From: Argyresthia goedartella | Taxonomy: Eukaryota > Arthropoda > Insecta > Lepidoptera > Argyresthiidae | Reading direction: 5' to 3' | NCBI GenBank assembly: GCA_949825045.1 | Contig: OX463813.1 | Coordinates: forward strand, 25,588,001-25,652,000 | DNA: 64,000 nucleotides | In this document: positions 52,173 through 63,765 of the stretch, one piece after another | How positions within the stretch are numbered: the stretch's first letter is position 1 | Layout: every line of letters begins with the position of its first letter | The notes under the pieces: generated by a model | Told to the model about the DNA's origin: nothing | The model's database searches: none | Seen by the model: only the letters and a program-made list of their open reading frames with translations | Program-made: the position numbers and the translations under genes

Positions 52173-52344
52173 CGTGTTTAAAGGGGGTTGTTAGGGACAT
52201 AATTCTGAACAACATTCACTATGAAGCCGAATCGATCAGATCAATTTAATTTTTCACTCCTTCATACGATTCAGGCCGGCACCTACATTGTTGCTAACCC
52301 CTCACTTATTCACATGTCTAATGTCTGTATCTGGTTCTCAGTCA

Positions 52345-52460
52345 CTCAAAGTCAAAGTCAAAGTCAAAATTTTTAGTGCTGTAGATATTCACACATACTT
52401 ATCAAACGTCATTTTTGTCTCTTCTCTACATTGGACCACTGTAGGGGAAGATTCACTACC
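52345..52460 (-). repeat. LINE 3' end, (TTTGAC) tail family, copy 3
   Basis: Starts with CACTCAAAGTCAAAGTCAAA, the reverse of the TTTGAC tail, then GCTGTAGATATTCACACATA and CTACATTGGACCACTGTAGG. Confidence 0.72.
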
Positions 52461-52544
52461 ACTACCAGACAAAGCCGATGTCACATACATTGTAAATATA
52501 CAACATAAATATATATATAGTGAATTATTATATAGTGTCACCCA

Positions 52545-52715
52545 ATTATTCATCTTTCATGACAGAGGGCTAGCGCATCGCCGCACCTATGAACATTGAA
52601 GTTTTCCTCACGATGTTTTCCATCACCGTTAGAACGTCCTTGGAATGTGCTTACTCATTTTATTGGTACATGGTCATCCCCGGATCCGAACCCGCATCTC
52701 GTGCTTTGCTAGTTG
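52545..52715 (-). repeat. tRNA-derived SINE, minus copy
   Basis: On the minus strand: AGATGCGGGTTCGGATCCGG (B box), GGATGACCATGTACCAATAA, GTTCTAACGGTGATGGAAAA, CATCGTGAGGAAAACTTCAA and GGCGATGCGCTAGCCCTCTG. It shares its body with the 60235-60490 copy. Confidence 0.75.
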
Positions 52716-53148
52716 TTCAGAATGATGTTATCAAATATGCTTTAAAATTGTCACACATTTCTCTCACATCAAGCGTTCACCTGTTTCCCGCCCATTTTCC
52801 CGTTCGTCAGTCTACACCGGAAATGACGTCACGTAGGCGACCCGCGTGCTACTACTTCCGGTTAGACGTAAAAATTTCTAAGGCGAATCGGATTGGTATC
52901 ATTTATGTTTAGAATGTATATTTAGGGCATTTATTTATTTAGTTTATATTGTTTTATATCATTTCATTCATAATTCAAAATTCAAAAAGAGTTTATTTCC
53001 ATAAGAAACACATAGGTAATATTTGGAGAATGTCAAATCTTAAACTAACACATGTATAAGGTACAGGGAAATATAGAACTCAATTTGAATTCCGTCACCT
53101 CAATTTTTTAGATGCTGGAGGCAAAGAGGCGACTAGAAACCTCCAGCT

Positions 53149-54632
53149 TTATACGTTATTTTTTACAGAATTGGAGCAAACACCTTCCCAAGCTTTCTTG
53201 TCTTCTACATAATCTGATATTTTGTAGTAACCTTTTTTACATAAGTGATTTTTAACAACATTTTTAAATTCATTTACAGACAATTCTTGTAACTCAGTCG
53301 GTATTTTGTTGTAAAAGCGAATACATTGCCCTTTAAAAGATACATTAACCTTATGGAGCCCAGTAGTAGGTATAGCTAGTTTATTCCTATTTCTAGTGTT
53401 GACATTGTGCCTGTCACTATTCTTAGGAAATTTATCAATATTTTTGTGGACGTACATTAGGTTTTCATAAATATACTGACACGGCACTGTCATAATGTTA
53501 ATTTCCTTAAATTTACAACGCAGTGACTCTCTGGGACCCACATTGTAGATAGCACGAACAGCCCTCTTTTGCAGCACAAATATTATGTTAATGTCTGCAG
53601 CGTTCCCCCACAGCAGTATGCAGTAAGACATAATGCTATGGAAGTAGCTGAAGTAAACTAGTCTAGCTGTTTTCACGTCCGTAAAAAGACGGATTTTTTT
53701 AACTGCATAAACTGCGGAACTGAGTTTTTTTGATAGCTTATCTATGTGTGGGCCCCACTGAAGCTTATTATCTAAGGTGATTCCTAGGAATACCGTGCTA
53801 TCTACAATTTCTAAATTTTCACCTTTAACATTAACATTAGCCGAGACTTGTTTAACATTGGGGAGTATAAACCGAAGACATTTAGTTTTGTTATTGTTCA
53901 GTAAAAGATTATTAGCACTAAACCAATTGACTACCTTTGAGATTGCATTATTCACATCGTCAAAGTTCAAACTGCGTCGTTTTATTTCAAAAGTGAAGTG
54001 TCATCTGCAAACAGTACAATCTCATGATTATCTCTGACAAGATGTGGCAGGTCATTAATATAAACCAAAAACAGGAATGGCCCGAGTATGGAACCCTGCG
54101 GTACACCCATAGTAACTACAGACCCTGGAGATCGTTTTCCATTAATGTCAACTCTCTGTATCCTGTTATTAAGATAAGAAGAGAGAAGATCTAAAGAGTT
54201 ATCCCTAATTCCATAGTGAAGTAATTTCCTGATCAATGTCCCATGGTCAACGCAATCAAAAGCCTTAGAAAAATCGCAAAATGCTCCTAGAGAATCATGC
54301 GACTCCTCCCAGGCATCATATATATTTGATATTAACTCAATACCGGCATCAGTAGTTGATTTGCCTTGTGTGAAACCAAATTGTTTACAGTGGAGCATGT
54401 TGTTGGTGTTGAAATGTGTAAGAAGTTGATTTAAAATTACTTTTTCAAATACTTTACTAAATGTAGGCAATACCGATATCGGTCTGAAGTTAGAAGGGTC
54501 AGATGTATTACCCGATTTAAAAAACGGTACTATTTTACTGTGTTTCATTAAATCAGGAAACACGCCAGATTCAATAGATGCATTAAATATGAATGCTAAA
54601 TAAAGTGCAATAACATTTATTAGGGGCTTCAC
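53149..54632 (-). pseudogene. LINE-B copy 2 reverse transcriptase and C-terminus
   Basis: RT motifs in order: [39 protein letters not shown] (catalytic Asp), [19 protein letters not shown] and [11 protein letters not shown] (catalytic Asp pair intact). A 4-base deletion near 53985 shifts the frame to the C-terminal segment (53149-53970), which holds LGITLDNKLQWGPHIDKL and LLWGNAADINIIFVLQKRAV. The upstream part continues in phase with the 55508 frame through two CAA-to-TAA stops. Confidence 0.9.
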
Positions 54633-55508
54633 AACATGAACAGAAATATCCCAGAGGTCTGCAGTTTTCTTAACATTTATTGATTTAAAGGCTTTAATAA
54701 TATCTTTATCATCTACATAATTAAACGAGAATTAATTTTCACATCTAGGTACATAGTCTTTTACCAAAGATTCAGCGACTACTTTGGAAGAGTCTAAAGA
54801 CTTTGTAGTAGAGATTTGGATGTCAGTAAAAAAAAATTCAAACGCTTTAGCTACATCAATATCATTTTTGAAAGTAATATCATTAATTTTTAATTCATAT
54901 TCATTGTTTTTAATACTGACCTTTCCAGTCTCATTTTTAATTATATCCCAAGTTGATTTAATTTTGTTATCACTTTTTCTTATTTAAGATCTGATATAAT
55001 TTGATTTTGCAATTTGACAAACTCTTTTTAAGATTTTTGAGTACTTTTTTACTTTATCCATGAACTCTTCACTATGATTCCATTGTTTTTCACTATATAA
55101 TTCATATAAATTTTGTCTACTTTTAAGTATACCTACTGTGGCCCACTTACTAAAGTTAAGTTTGTCTGAGACCACAATCGATCTGGTAGTAAATACTGCA
55201 TTGAACGCATTGCTGAATTTGTAAAAAAAAATACAATGTGACTCATTAGGGTTATTATTAGAGTGATTAATAGGTAGTTTGCTATCCCAATTCAATTTAA
55301 ACCTTTCAAACCGATGTGCAGTCACAGGTATGTATTGTATCTTTCTTGTAGAACTTTTTTTAAGTTGAATTTCTAGTCTAATGTATTGACCTAAATGGTC
55401 TGACTTTAAATTACTTATAAATTTTTTAAGTACAATTTTTTCATTTGGATAAGCAAATATATTGTCTATACAATTTGCTGAGGTTTCAGTTATTCCAGTA
55501 GGTTCCAT
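54633..55508 (-). pseudogene. LINE-B copy 2 endonuclease C-terminus and linker
   Basis: Frame from 55508 reads EPTGITETSANCIDNIFAYP, LKSDHLGQYIRLE (catalytic Asp-His) and a Lys-rich linker. It is interrupted by TAA at 54984-54986 and another TAA near 54735, both CAA (Gln) in the plus-strand copy. A 4-base deletion near 55553 separates it from the N-terminal endonuclease segment. Confidence 0.87.
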
Positions 55509-55546
55509 GAAAAGTGGCTTTTAGTTGTGAGAATCAAATAAGTTAG

Positions 55547-56008
55547 TTAGTCTCTAAGGGAGTAAGTTTCTAATAAATTTACATTGAAGTCTCCACATAT
55601 CATAAGAGTTTTATTAGATTTTGATACTTTAAATAATATGTCATCCATGACTTTTTCAAAAACATCAAATGAACCTGATGGTGGGCTGTAAACGCTTATT
55701 ACAATTATGCACTCCAATTCAACTGATAAACATACTATGTCATAACGATTTTTGAACTTAATGTGTTTATTTAGAAATATTAGAGAGCCTCCACGAACAG
55801 CATGTGATCTGCAAAAAGAACTAACAACCTGGTGGTTACTGAAATTGAACATGAGCTCATGGCTTTTTAGCCAATGTTCTGTTAGACATAAAATATCAGT
55901 ATTAAAAGAGTTCATGTACAATTCCAACTCTAATAATTTACTGCTAATACCTTGAATATTTTGGTGGACCAGATTAGTAAACTTTTCATTTATTTTACAA
56001 TATTGCAT
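55547..56008 (-). pseudogene. LINE-B copy 2 endonuclease N-terminus (ORF2 start)
   Basis: Met at 56008 (MQYCKINEKFTNLVHQNIQG) is a plausible ORF2 start, 72 bp after the ORF1 stop. Endonuclease motifs: TDILCLTEHWLKSH (Glu), IVISVYSPPSGSF, MICGDFNVNLLE. The frame then stops at 55547 because of the 4-base deletion. Catalytic residues are present across the two frames. Confidence 0.88.
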
Positions 56009-56079
56009 TTTTCTGTTTTTATTATGTACTTTAATAATATTATTTGACGGGCTAGAGACTTCCTCTATTGTCGTTGTAT

Positions 56080-57564
56080 CTAATTTAAATGACTTGGAAA
56101 AGCTTCCAAGGTTTTGTTTGAAACATCAGTATAATGCTCAATAGAGACATTATGTGTAGCCAAATTGTTGCCTGTTATATTAAAATAATAGGACAGCGAA
56201 TTTGCTACTTGTCTTTTGTAATAACTAGGAAGGTAATATTTACCTTTAGTCAAATAATATTTATTTCTACTAACAAAATTGTTAGTATCCATTACATGTA
56301 TATTATTATTGCATGATATAGTATGCAAGGTCATATTCAGCTTATATCTAAGGTTGTTTTCTGATTGTGGCAGGCTGTCGCTGTAAGGGAATGTGAACAT
56401 AACAATTTGTTTTACTTTTAAAGAACAGAGCTTGTCTAAATATTTAATTAAGTCAAACGTGTGCACATTACCCCTATTACCGAGGCATATAATAAAATAA
56501 CAGTCATCACTATATGTAGCATTATCTACTTTTTACATAATATCAATCAGATTACAGTTGGGTAAACAATTATTTATTACCGTATGCTCCATATACATAT
56601 TTAATAATTGGCCCATATTTTTTCCAAGTTCATCACTGTACATAATTGTTTTTATACCTGGATATGAAGTGCTAACATCCAGAAGGGAAGTAGCTGACGG
56701 AGCACAGTCCGGCACACAACAGCAGCTCTCCAATATTTTAGTTTCTAGGATAACCTGGCTACTGAGAACTGCATCCATAGCTAGATTCAGTTCCCTGGTT
56801 TCCGCTCTGGTTTTGTCATAGAGGCTAATGTAGTGCCCCAGGGAGCGCTCTGCCTGGTCAAGTTTGCATCTTAGCTCATGCATGTTGTCCTCATAGCTAA
56901 TCTGATTATAATTAAGCTGAGCAGTACACAGCTCCAGTTTATCTAAAACCCTTCTTTTATTATGAAGCTTTGTTACAACCTTTTTTTGTTTTTTTAGCAT
57001 ATTTTTGTTTTTTTTTATAAACTTATTAATTTTGACATATTTTCTTAACTTATTTTTACTTAGTTTCAATTTGTGTGTGCTGTCCCTGCTGCTGGCTGCC
57101 ACATTACACACTGAGTCATCCTTAGTAAGGTCAATAGTCATAGTGGGCAAGCTACAGCCCGCAACAGAGACATGGCCCAAGGAAGTATTTACTGCTACTA
57201 ATTCATCAAATAAGCTCTGCGTGGTCACTGTGGCAGAGCTAATAGCCGCTTCTTCCAGCTGTGTGATATATTGGTGGGCATCACACAGTTCCTTCTCCAG
57301 GATTGAAGTTCTGTACAGGACGGACTCAAACTCAGTGCCACAGTGCTCATCAAACCCATCTATTATTAGTTGCAGCCTATCCCGTTCCTCAGTAATAGAA
57401 ATATTATTGGAATGTAGCGCGGACAGTTCCCTCTTTAATTTTTGATTGTTTTCTAAGGTTTCCAAGATTGTTTTTTCATTTTCATCTCTTTCTGCTTCTA
57501 ATTGTTCCACCTGTCCTTTTGCTTGCTTTAATTCCTGCAAAACCAGTTGGAGCCTGGACTCCAC
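56080..57564 (-). pseudogene. LINE-B copy 2 ORF1: coiled coil plus esterase-like C-terminus, one in-frame TAA
   Basis: One frame of 494 sense codons from ATG at 57564 to a stop at 56080, broken only by TAA at 56533-56535. Residues 1-120 form heptad coiled coils (LQELKQAKGQVEQLEAERDE), the middle is Lys-rich (KINKFIKKNKNMLKKQKK) with further coiled coil, and the end (MYSDELGKNMGQLLNMYM, then after the stop YFIICLGNRGNVHTFDLIKY, QIVMFTFPYSDSLPQ and IHVMDTNNFVSRNKYYLTKG) resembles the SGNH-hydrolase-like ORF1 domain known from CR1 LINEs. The esterase assignment is tentative: the nucleophile block reads YSDELG. Confidence 0.7.
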
Positions 57565-57954
57565 TTAGCGAGACAAAGCTGTGCGAGTCATCATTATGAT
57601 TAGTAATGTGAAAACAAAGACAAAAAATACTCGCTATGTAGCAAGGGAAAGGCAAGACAATGTCAGTTGAACACAGTGTCAAGACAGTTTGAATCGTCCT
57701 TTGGTTTGTTGGCCCGTGATCGATTATTTTATCACAATTATAATTCTGACCACGTTTATCACTGGGGCACTATTAATTGACTTAACAAACACCAAAAAAT
57801 AACACTATATTCACAAATAGACGAATTTAAACAAAATTATTTAGTTAAAATACAGCACAGCTGTTTTTGACGTGTAGCCTCAGGTGCGGTCCGATTCCGA
57901 TCCATTCCATTAGATTATGTTGTTGTACACAAGATCTACCCCTGCTCAGCAATC

Positions 57955-58050
57955 GACCTTTCTCATCATAATGTAGTTTGCTGAAAGAGATCTCTTATTA
58001 GAGATAACCTCGCCTTTGTACACTTATTTAATGTATGGAAAGTCTTATTG
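57955..58050 (+). repeat. LINE 3' fragment (AGAGATAACCTCGCCTTTGTA type)
   Basis: GAAAGAGATCTCTTATTAGA and GATAACCTCGCCTTTGTACA match 63652-63700. This block occurs in 3' regions of an abundant lepidopteran LINE. Confidence 0.55.
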
Positions 58051-58434
58051 TCTATATATCCTGTGGACGGACAGCGGAGCCTTAGAGAAGTGGTAAAAGG
58101 CTGGCTTTCACGCTTTATATAGTAAGGAATTCTTGAAAATAGGGGGAAATTTGGTATGGGAACATAATAGTTCTTACTGCCTTGAGTTAAGGATTGAAGT
58201 GGGTAGTGTCAATGGCAAGACTATAACTCATTTTCGGGGTACCTCAGGAAGTGGGAAATCTCGCAGAAACGCGATGAAATTTTCTGCAGTAGCCATTTTA
58301 CAACATAAATTGTAATTTTCAAATATTCTCAGCTGCTGGTGAACGTTTACAATCTAATCTAGATTGAAAACTTTTCGTAGTCGGGTTGGACGAGTTGCCT
58401 GACAAACTGCAATTTAGCTATTATTAACATTGCT

Positions 58435-58602
58435 GCTGGCCCGACACTAGGATACCCTGTGTTGTGGGAACCAGAAACAGCGACGTCACACACATAAACA
58501 TCCATGAACTGGGTTTTATTTCTCTACCCTCAGCCGGGGATCGAACCCAGGACCTCTCACATGATAGGCAGAGCCACAACCGTTGCGCCACAGAGTTCGT
58601 CA
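58435..58602 (-). repeat. tRNA-derived SINE (CTCTGTGGC-head family), copy 2
   Basis: Minus strand: CTCTGTGGCGCAACGGTTGT (A box), GGTCCTGGGTTCGATCCCCG (B box), then TTCATGGATGTTTATGTGTG and GGGTATCCTAGTGTCGGGCC. Confidence 0.82.
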
Positions 58603-58667
58603 AAAAATTATGGTTCAATATTGCCTGATGTAGAGTTATTTTAGGTGAAAGCTAGCAACTATTCTCG

Positions 58668-58830
58668 CCAACCAAAATCAAAATTTCTTTATTACCGTAG
58701 ATATTTTACATTAACTTAGCAAACGTCATTTTTTGCCACTTCTCTACATCGGACTACTGTGGGGGAGAAGGGCGAGGAAACTCCCTCAGATTGATTTTTG
58801 GATCGCTTTTAAAAATTGGTTGTGGTTAAG
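58668..58830 (-). repeat. LINE 3' end, (TTTGAC) tail family, copy 4
   Basis: TTAACTTAGCAAACGTCATT, CTTCTCTACATCGGACTACT and ACTCCCTCAGATTG match the other copies at 36.1, 47.7 and 52.3 kb. Confidence 0.7.
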
Positions 58831-58984
58831 TATTATAAATAATGAGCAGTAATAAATAATAACAAAATTATTAATAGCGAGCTACGTGTTGAGTTCAATT
58901 AACCACATACAGTCCCGTCATTACAGTTATCTTGAACTTTGTATATCCCTTTTTATACAAAGTCCCTTTTATATAGTTTTAAAT

Positions 58985-60125
58985 TCATAATTCATTATTC
59001 ATAATTCTTTATTGAACACAGTTATTTAAAAAAGATACATTAAGAGAAAACATATGTTTAAAGGCGAGCTTATCTCTAAAAAGAGATTCTTCCAGCAAAC
59101 CAAGGCATGACAGGAAATTTTATCAATAACCCAACAGACATCGGCGTAGTCGATTAGCGGCAGGAGAAGGGACTGAGCAAGGGTGATTTTGGTCTGCCGC
59201 GGCAAGAAGTACTGCAGACGCCTGAGGGAGTGAAAAGACGCAAAGACCCGTCTGCTGACCTCGCTGACATGTGGAGACCAAGACAGCTGGTTGTCAAAAA
59301 TAACCCCAAGGTTTTTCGCCTTATCTGTGTACTCTATTGTGATGCCATTATATGATACGGGAACAATGGGTTTTTGTAACAAGAAAAGAGTGTGCCTGGT
59401 TCCTAAAATCATGGCTTGTGATTTATTCGGGTTTATTAACAGCCCGTATGATGAGGCCCAGTCTTTCACATTCTCGAGATCAGCATTCAGTGCCTCCACG
59501 GATGAAACTACATCGCAGGGGGAAAAGTGGCGATAAATTTGTAGATCATCTGCGTACAGATGATACGAAGAAGAGAGGACTTCGGAGATGGAGTTTAAAA
59601 AGACTGAAAAAAAAAGAAGGAGAGAGAATACCACCTTGAGGCACTCCTGAGGAAAGATCACACCAATGAGTTTCGGTCTCTTCAGACTTAATGCGCTGCT
59701 GACGACCTCTCAGGTATGAGTTGAACGCCAAAATCGACGCAGTTAAAGGCATTGCTGAAGTCAAGCAGAGCCAGCAACTTAACCAACCTCTGATCCATGG
59801 CTAGCTGTATATCATCGCTGACTTTTAAGAGTGCTGTGGTAGTACTATGCCCTGGTCTGAAGCCAGATTGGAAAGGATTGCGAAGTTTGTTTGATGAAAG
59901 GTAGGTGGTGAGTTGGGAGTGGACAATGGAATCAAGGACTTTATAGAGAATAGGTAAAATAGATATGGGCCTGTAATCTTTGAAGGAGGAGGGATTGGAA
60001 TTTTTGGGCAGTGGGATGACAAGAGCTTTCTTCCACAGACTAGGAAAAGATCTAGCTGATAGAGAGAAGTTTATGATGTGGGTAATTGGAGGGAGCAACT
60101 CTTCAAGGACGCTGTGGATCATCTG
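58985..60125 (-). mobile_element. LINE-D copy 2, RT only, 5'-truncated
   Basis: Minus-strand RT region followed by a short 3' untranslated part and a tail of AATTATGAATAATG type (58985-59010). It has the same motifs as the split LINE-D at 16690-22140, giving the order needed to interpret that nest. The 5' end near 60125 is abrupt. Confidence 0.85.
59026..60122 (-). pseudogene. LINE-D copy 2 reverse transcriptase
   Basis: Segments: 59688-60122 (WKKALVIPLPKNSNPSSFKD, YRPISILPILYKVLDSIV, LLALLDFSNAFNCVDF with catalytic Asp), then an internal deletion that removes about 20 residues present in copy 1, then SYLRGRQQRIKSEETETHWC and GVPQGGILSP (59546-59764), a frameshift, and SSYHLYADDLQIYRHFS (YADD intact) through LGVIFDNQLSWSPHVSEVSR (59026-59661). 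Two frame changes and the deletion make it inactive. Confidence 0.88.
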
Positions 60126-60234
60126 ATGGCTGACTTATTATTTAAATTATTGAATGAATTATTCAAATGGTAATTTCAAAATCTCCAGAAGTATCTTGTT
60201 GTAGTAGAGAATGCAAAGAACCTTTGAAATAATT

Positions 60235-60490
60235 GCTCATTTTCGCAAGTCTTTAACGGGGCATAACTAGCCTATGATTATGATTCCTGACCATGTACCA
60301 ATGAGATAATTAATTTATCTTTAGTAAATTATACGGACGTTCTAACGGTGATGGAAAACATCGTGAGGAAACCTTCATTACTCCATAGCTGCGGCGATGG
60401 GCTAGCCCTCTGTCACGTAAAATGGACTATTGAATAACAGGCTAGAAGAGGGCACAATTGTGCCTCTACCACCCCGTATGGGAAAAGGAA
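60235..60490 (+). repeat. SINE body, plus copy
   Basis: ATTCCTGACCATGTACCAAT, GACGTTCTAACGGTGATGGA, AAACATCGTGAGGAAACCTT, and CCTCTACCACCCCGTATGGG in order. The head is degenerate near 60240-60285. This is the longest SINE body of its family here. Confidence 0.75.
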
Positions 60491-61130
60491 AAATTGACTT
60501 GCTACAGTTAGTTTGTCAATTTCTTTCAGTGAATCTCATAAAGAGTGCCTGCGTTTCAAGTAATAAATTGATCAAATAGCTCTTTTATGTTATATAAAAT
60601 AGTTTGAATATTCACTGCTTAATAGCACCTGCCATCTCATATGTTACAAAACAAGGCCTTTTAAGGCCTATTTAAGTGATCCTGCAGAACCTACAAATTG
60701 GGACAAGAGTACTAACCGTTCATTTCAAGTTTGCCGTGGCTGACCGTTACAAAATAAAAAATTCCCTTTCGGTCTCCCTCGCACCGCACCTCTATGCTTT
60801 ATATGTATTACCGATAGCATCGCTAGCTTTCTACGTACCTACCTATCTACGTGTGTCCCCCGCCCGTGTCACCCACAAGAAAATATACTCATGTTCAACA
60901 CTTGCTTAAAGACAAAAATGTATGGGATTTGGGGTTTGTTCTGAGGTTAAACCATGTGTAACATTTTTTGTAGTAATACGGTTATAGTTTTGTTTATAGT
61001 TACTGTTATTGCTGAACGCGATTGTGACTCCAATTCATTAAATTTTTTGAAGAGTAGAGTAGGAAAAAATATATCGTCAAAGTAGTACTTTTATGGGACA
61101 CTGTATATCTAAAATAAAATTTCGTAAGAA
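60491..61130. other. No gene recognised
   Basis: AT-rich. A 77-codon frame at 60676-60909 has no recognisable domain. CTACCTACCTATCTACGTGT near 60836 is low-complexity. Confidence 0.5.
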
Positions 61131-61412
61131 ATACAACACTCAACTGAAGCTCGATTCAAAAAATGTGTAAAGCACACTTTGTGCACAAAGGCCTACTACA
61201 AAATTTATGACTTTTTACAAGACACCGATATCTGGTATTAAACCAGTTTATTAGACCAAATATATTATGTATGTACAAATAATAAGGGACCTACCTAATG
61301 TTTTATTATGCTAGCTTGATTATGTTATGAGTATGACGTTCATTAAGTCTCAATTTTTGTACTATTATGAATAAAAATCTTTGAGCTTGAACTTGAATTT
61401 GAACTTGGTGCT
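61131..61412 (+). repeat. LINE 3' end with TTGAAC-type tail
   Basis: AAAATTTATGACTTTTTACA, AATAAAAATCTTTGAGCTTG and AACTTGAATTTGAACTTGG (61390-61408) form a poly-A-signal-like end and a tandem TTGAAC tail, as in insect non-LTR elements. No coding is left. Confidence 0.55.
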
Positions 61413-61433
61413 AACTTGCACGCAAATACACAG

Positions 61434-61581
61434 GAAGGACAATGTATTCGTCAGCGGAGTGGACCTTCCGCAGTCTGCCCTCGATCTACCGCAGAGGAGA
61501 GTCGTCCGTGAGGTGGTCCGTGTTCTGAATGGCTCCGCAGGAGCAGAAACCATTGTCTTTGTACCCCAACAGATATTGTGA
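61434..61581 (+). CDS. Candidate terminal exon of an unidentified gene
   Basis: After acceptor-like GCAAATACACAG at 61433, a frame runs KDNVFVSGVDLPQSALDLPQ, RRVVREVVRVLNGSAGAETI and VFVPQQIL, then TGA at 61579-61581. It is G+C-richer than the neighbouring LINE tail and AT-rich downstream DNA. I do not recognise the protein. The pyrimidine tract before the acceptor is weak, so chance or repeat origin is quite possible. Confidence 0.3.
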
Positions 61582-62385
61582 ACTGGCCGAAATATAGAAA
61601 ATCAGCACTAATCTCAACTTTGACTTACCATATAAAACTCAACTCTCATTCTTACTTTCGAGCTTAAGTGACCTACAGAACCCTCAAAACCCGAATCCAT
61701 TACACCTTGCCGGTTTATATTTCCAGTAAAGTTACCGTAGTTCTCACCGCGTATTGCTTTCTTATGGACTGTCGTCTCGTGGCGTCCATTTTGCTGAAGG
61801 GATTGGGAAAAATGTGATGGTTTTGACAGATTTATGAAATATACCTTGCACGGACAAGTTGTGTTGGACTTAGTCATCGATATAAATGGAAGGATACCCA
61901 TCTTACCTTCGAACTAGTTTGGTATCAAAAAAGCGCCCCTGTTGGGATTTGTTGGCATTTTCCATACAACCAGCAACATCTGTCACTGTCTCTAAATACT
62001 TTCAAAAAAGAAAAAAATACATTTAATTTTGAAGTGCCTTGTGCCTTACCGGACTGGCTTGCAGGTTTTCAGTTATATTGAGGAGTATAGGTCATCACTT
62101 GCCAGTACATTTATTGTATATGAAATGCAATGATGGGATTAGATTTGGTCAAGCTAATACACGTATTCACACCCATAATATTGAAAGGACACTTTCTATT
62201 AGAGCTTAATTTGTAACCACTTGAATCCACTTGAATCACGCTGAACGAAACATTTCAGATACAACTTAAATTCTTCGTTCAGCTCTTGGGAAAATCAAAT
62301 TCCACGAAATTCCCACCCAAAAACTGTCAAAACTAGAGTTGCTATTTACAGAAACGCTAATTCGATGATCGCTTATACACAATTG
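61582..62385. other. No gene recognised
   Basis: AT-rich non-coding sequence. A 95-codon minus-strand frame at 61614-61901 shows no recognisable domain. Confidence 0.5.
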
Positions 62386-62390
62386 ATGTG

Positions 62391-62391
<1 letters not shown>

Positions 62392-62424
<33 letters not shown>

Positions 62425-62425
62425 T
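62392..62425. repeat. (CA)n microsatellite
   Basis: About 15 uninterrupted CA units, ending in CAAATACACACC. Confidence 0.95.
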
Positions 62426-63055
62426 ACACACCTCTACTGTTTTGATTGTAACAATGGCTCAGTTAAGGTTCAGTTTCAATTATATTTTGTTCGACACTTA
62501 AACTTTAGCGCGATACCGAATTTCATTGAACCGAACCAAAACTGAATTACAATTAGAACTGAACCGAAACCGAGACAGAAAGAGAACGAAAGCTCAACCA
62601 CGGGCCGATAATATCGACATCGATTTCAGAAACCGAGAAGGACGGAAAGTGCCACTAAAATGTTACACGAAAGAATAGTTTAATGGCGGGGAACTGTGAC
62701 AATACGAAAAATGCGTTGCGAAGCCGCGCCACGGTTAGCTAGTTAAATAATATTTATGTACATGTACAATATAAGTAGTATTTATGTATATCTTACAGAA
62801 TCACACTGAGCTCAAAGGGTTTAAACCAAAACGATATTAAAATAACCCGCAAGCCGCAAAGCGGAAATTAAATTGCAAGAATATAGTAGAAACTTAATTA
62901 AAAATAATATAAAAAGTTAATACCAACATTGCCAAAGGCCATTCGCTATAAGCGAAGCACATTTGATATAGTTGAAGCGTTTGCAGCCTCGTTCGCAGTC
63001 GACGTGCGGTGGCAATCTTACGTATCTTGGAAATATAGAAAAACAACACAGTTTC
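62426..63055. other. No gene recognised
   Basis: AT-rich, with imperfect GAACCGAAAC-like words at 62528-62590. No frame or RNA supported. Confidence 0.5.
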
Positions 63056-63145
63056 CAATACGGGGTGGCTAAGCGCCGCACCGTTGAAGATTATGAAGGT
63101 TTCTTTAAGATGTTTCAATCCCCGTTAGAACGTCCGTATAATGTT
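63055..63145 (-). repeat. SINE body fragment, minus copy
   Basis: ATACGGGGTGGCTAAGCG, GGTTTCTTTAAGATG and CCCCGTTAGAACGTCCGTAT are reverse complements of the SINE body at 60345-60480. Confidence 0.6.
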
Positions 63146-63639
63146 TGCATATACAACCTGTCAATGAATAAATGCATAACGCTATACAACCACAACTATT
63201 TTTTAAAGGAATTTTTTTGAGAAAGAAAAAACAAATATAAACAAGGAATACAGTATTTGACTGTCAAAATAGATACTTTTTAGGAAATGGCCAAAACAGT
63301 AACTTTGTTCACGAGTTCTATGATATACCAGCATGTGTCATCATAGTCAAATGCTGTCTTTTAAATATAATATAATATGACTGCTGAAAATATACCATTC
63401 TGATATTGTCAAATGTTTTTGTTGAAATAGGTTCAGCTTCAGACCCATTGAATGAAAATGTCCAATAGGACAACCTTATCAAACACCGAATTCCTAGATA
63501 TCAGAATTACATGATAGGGCTACTGAACGCGTTTATTTAACATTACCTGTCATTTAAAGTGACTGTCATTTTATTTTGAATGGAAACGTATAATGTCAGG
63601 TGATTTTAACATTTATAAGGTTCGAATCCGATGAATCTC
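63146..63639. other. No gene recognised
   Basis: AT-rich sequence without supported features. Confidence 0.5.
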
Positions 63640-63765
63640 TCCTATTCATCTTGGGTTGCTGGAATAAATCTCTTGTTAGAGATAAGCTTGCCTTTGTAAG
63701 TATCTTTTCTATAAGCTTGTAATGTGAACTTTCATGTGCAATAAAAATATACGAAAGGCTAGACT
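63640..63765 (+). repeat. LINE 3' fragment (AGAGATAAGCTTGCCTTTGTA type)
   Basis: CTTGGGTTGCTGGAATAAAT, CTTGTTAGAGATAAGCTTGC and GTGCAATAAAAATATACG resemble the 57955-58050 fragment plus its polyadenylation end. 63766-64000 holds nothing I can assign. Confidence 0.55.

Larger units (their letters stand above)
52966..57890 (-). mobile_element. LINE-B copy 2: CR1/Jockey-group LINE, near full length
   Basis: Minus-strand element with ORF1 (56080-57564), ORF2 (53149-56008) and a 3' tail of TTGAATTTTGAATTATGAAT type at 52966-52990. About 320 bp upstream of ORF1 (57565-57890) may be its 5' untranslated region. Lesions are few and individually identifiable: one stop in ORF1, two stops and two small frameshifts in ORF2. 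It is the best reference copy for the family in this window. Confidence 0.88.

Noticed and set aside
57005..57445. 146-codon plus-strand frame
   Set aside because: Antisense of LINE-B ORF1 coiled coil.
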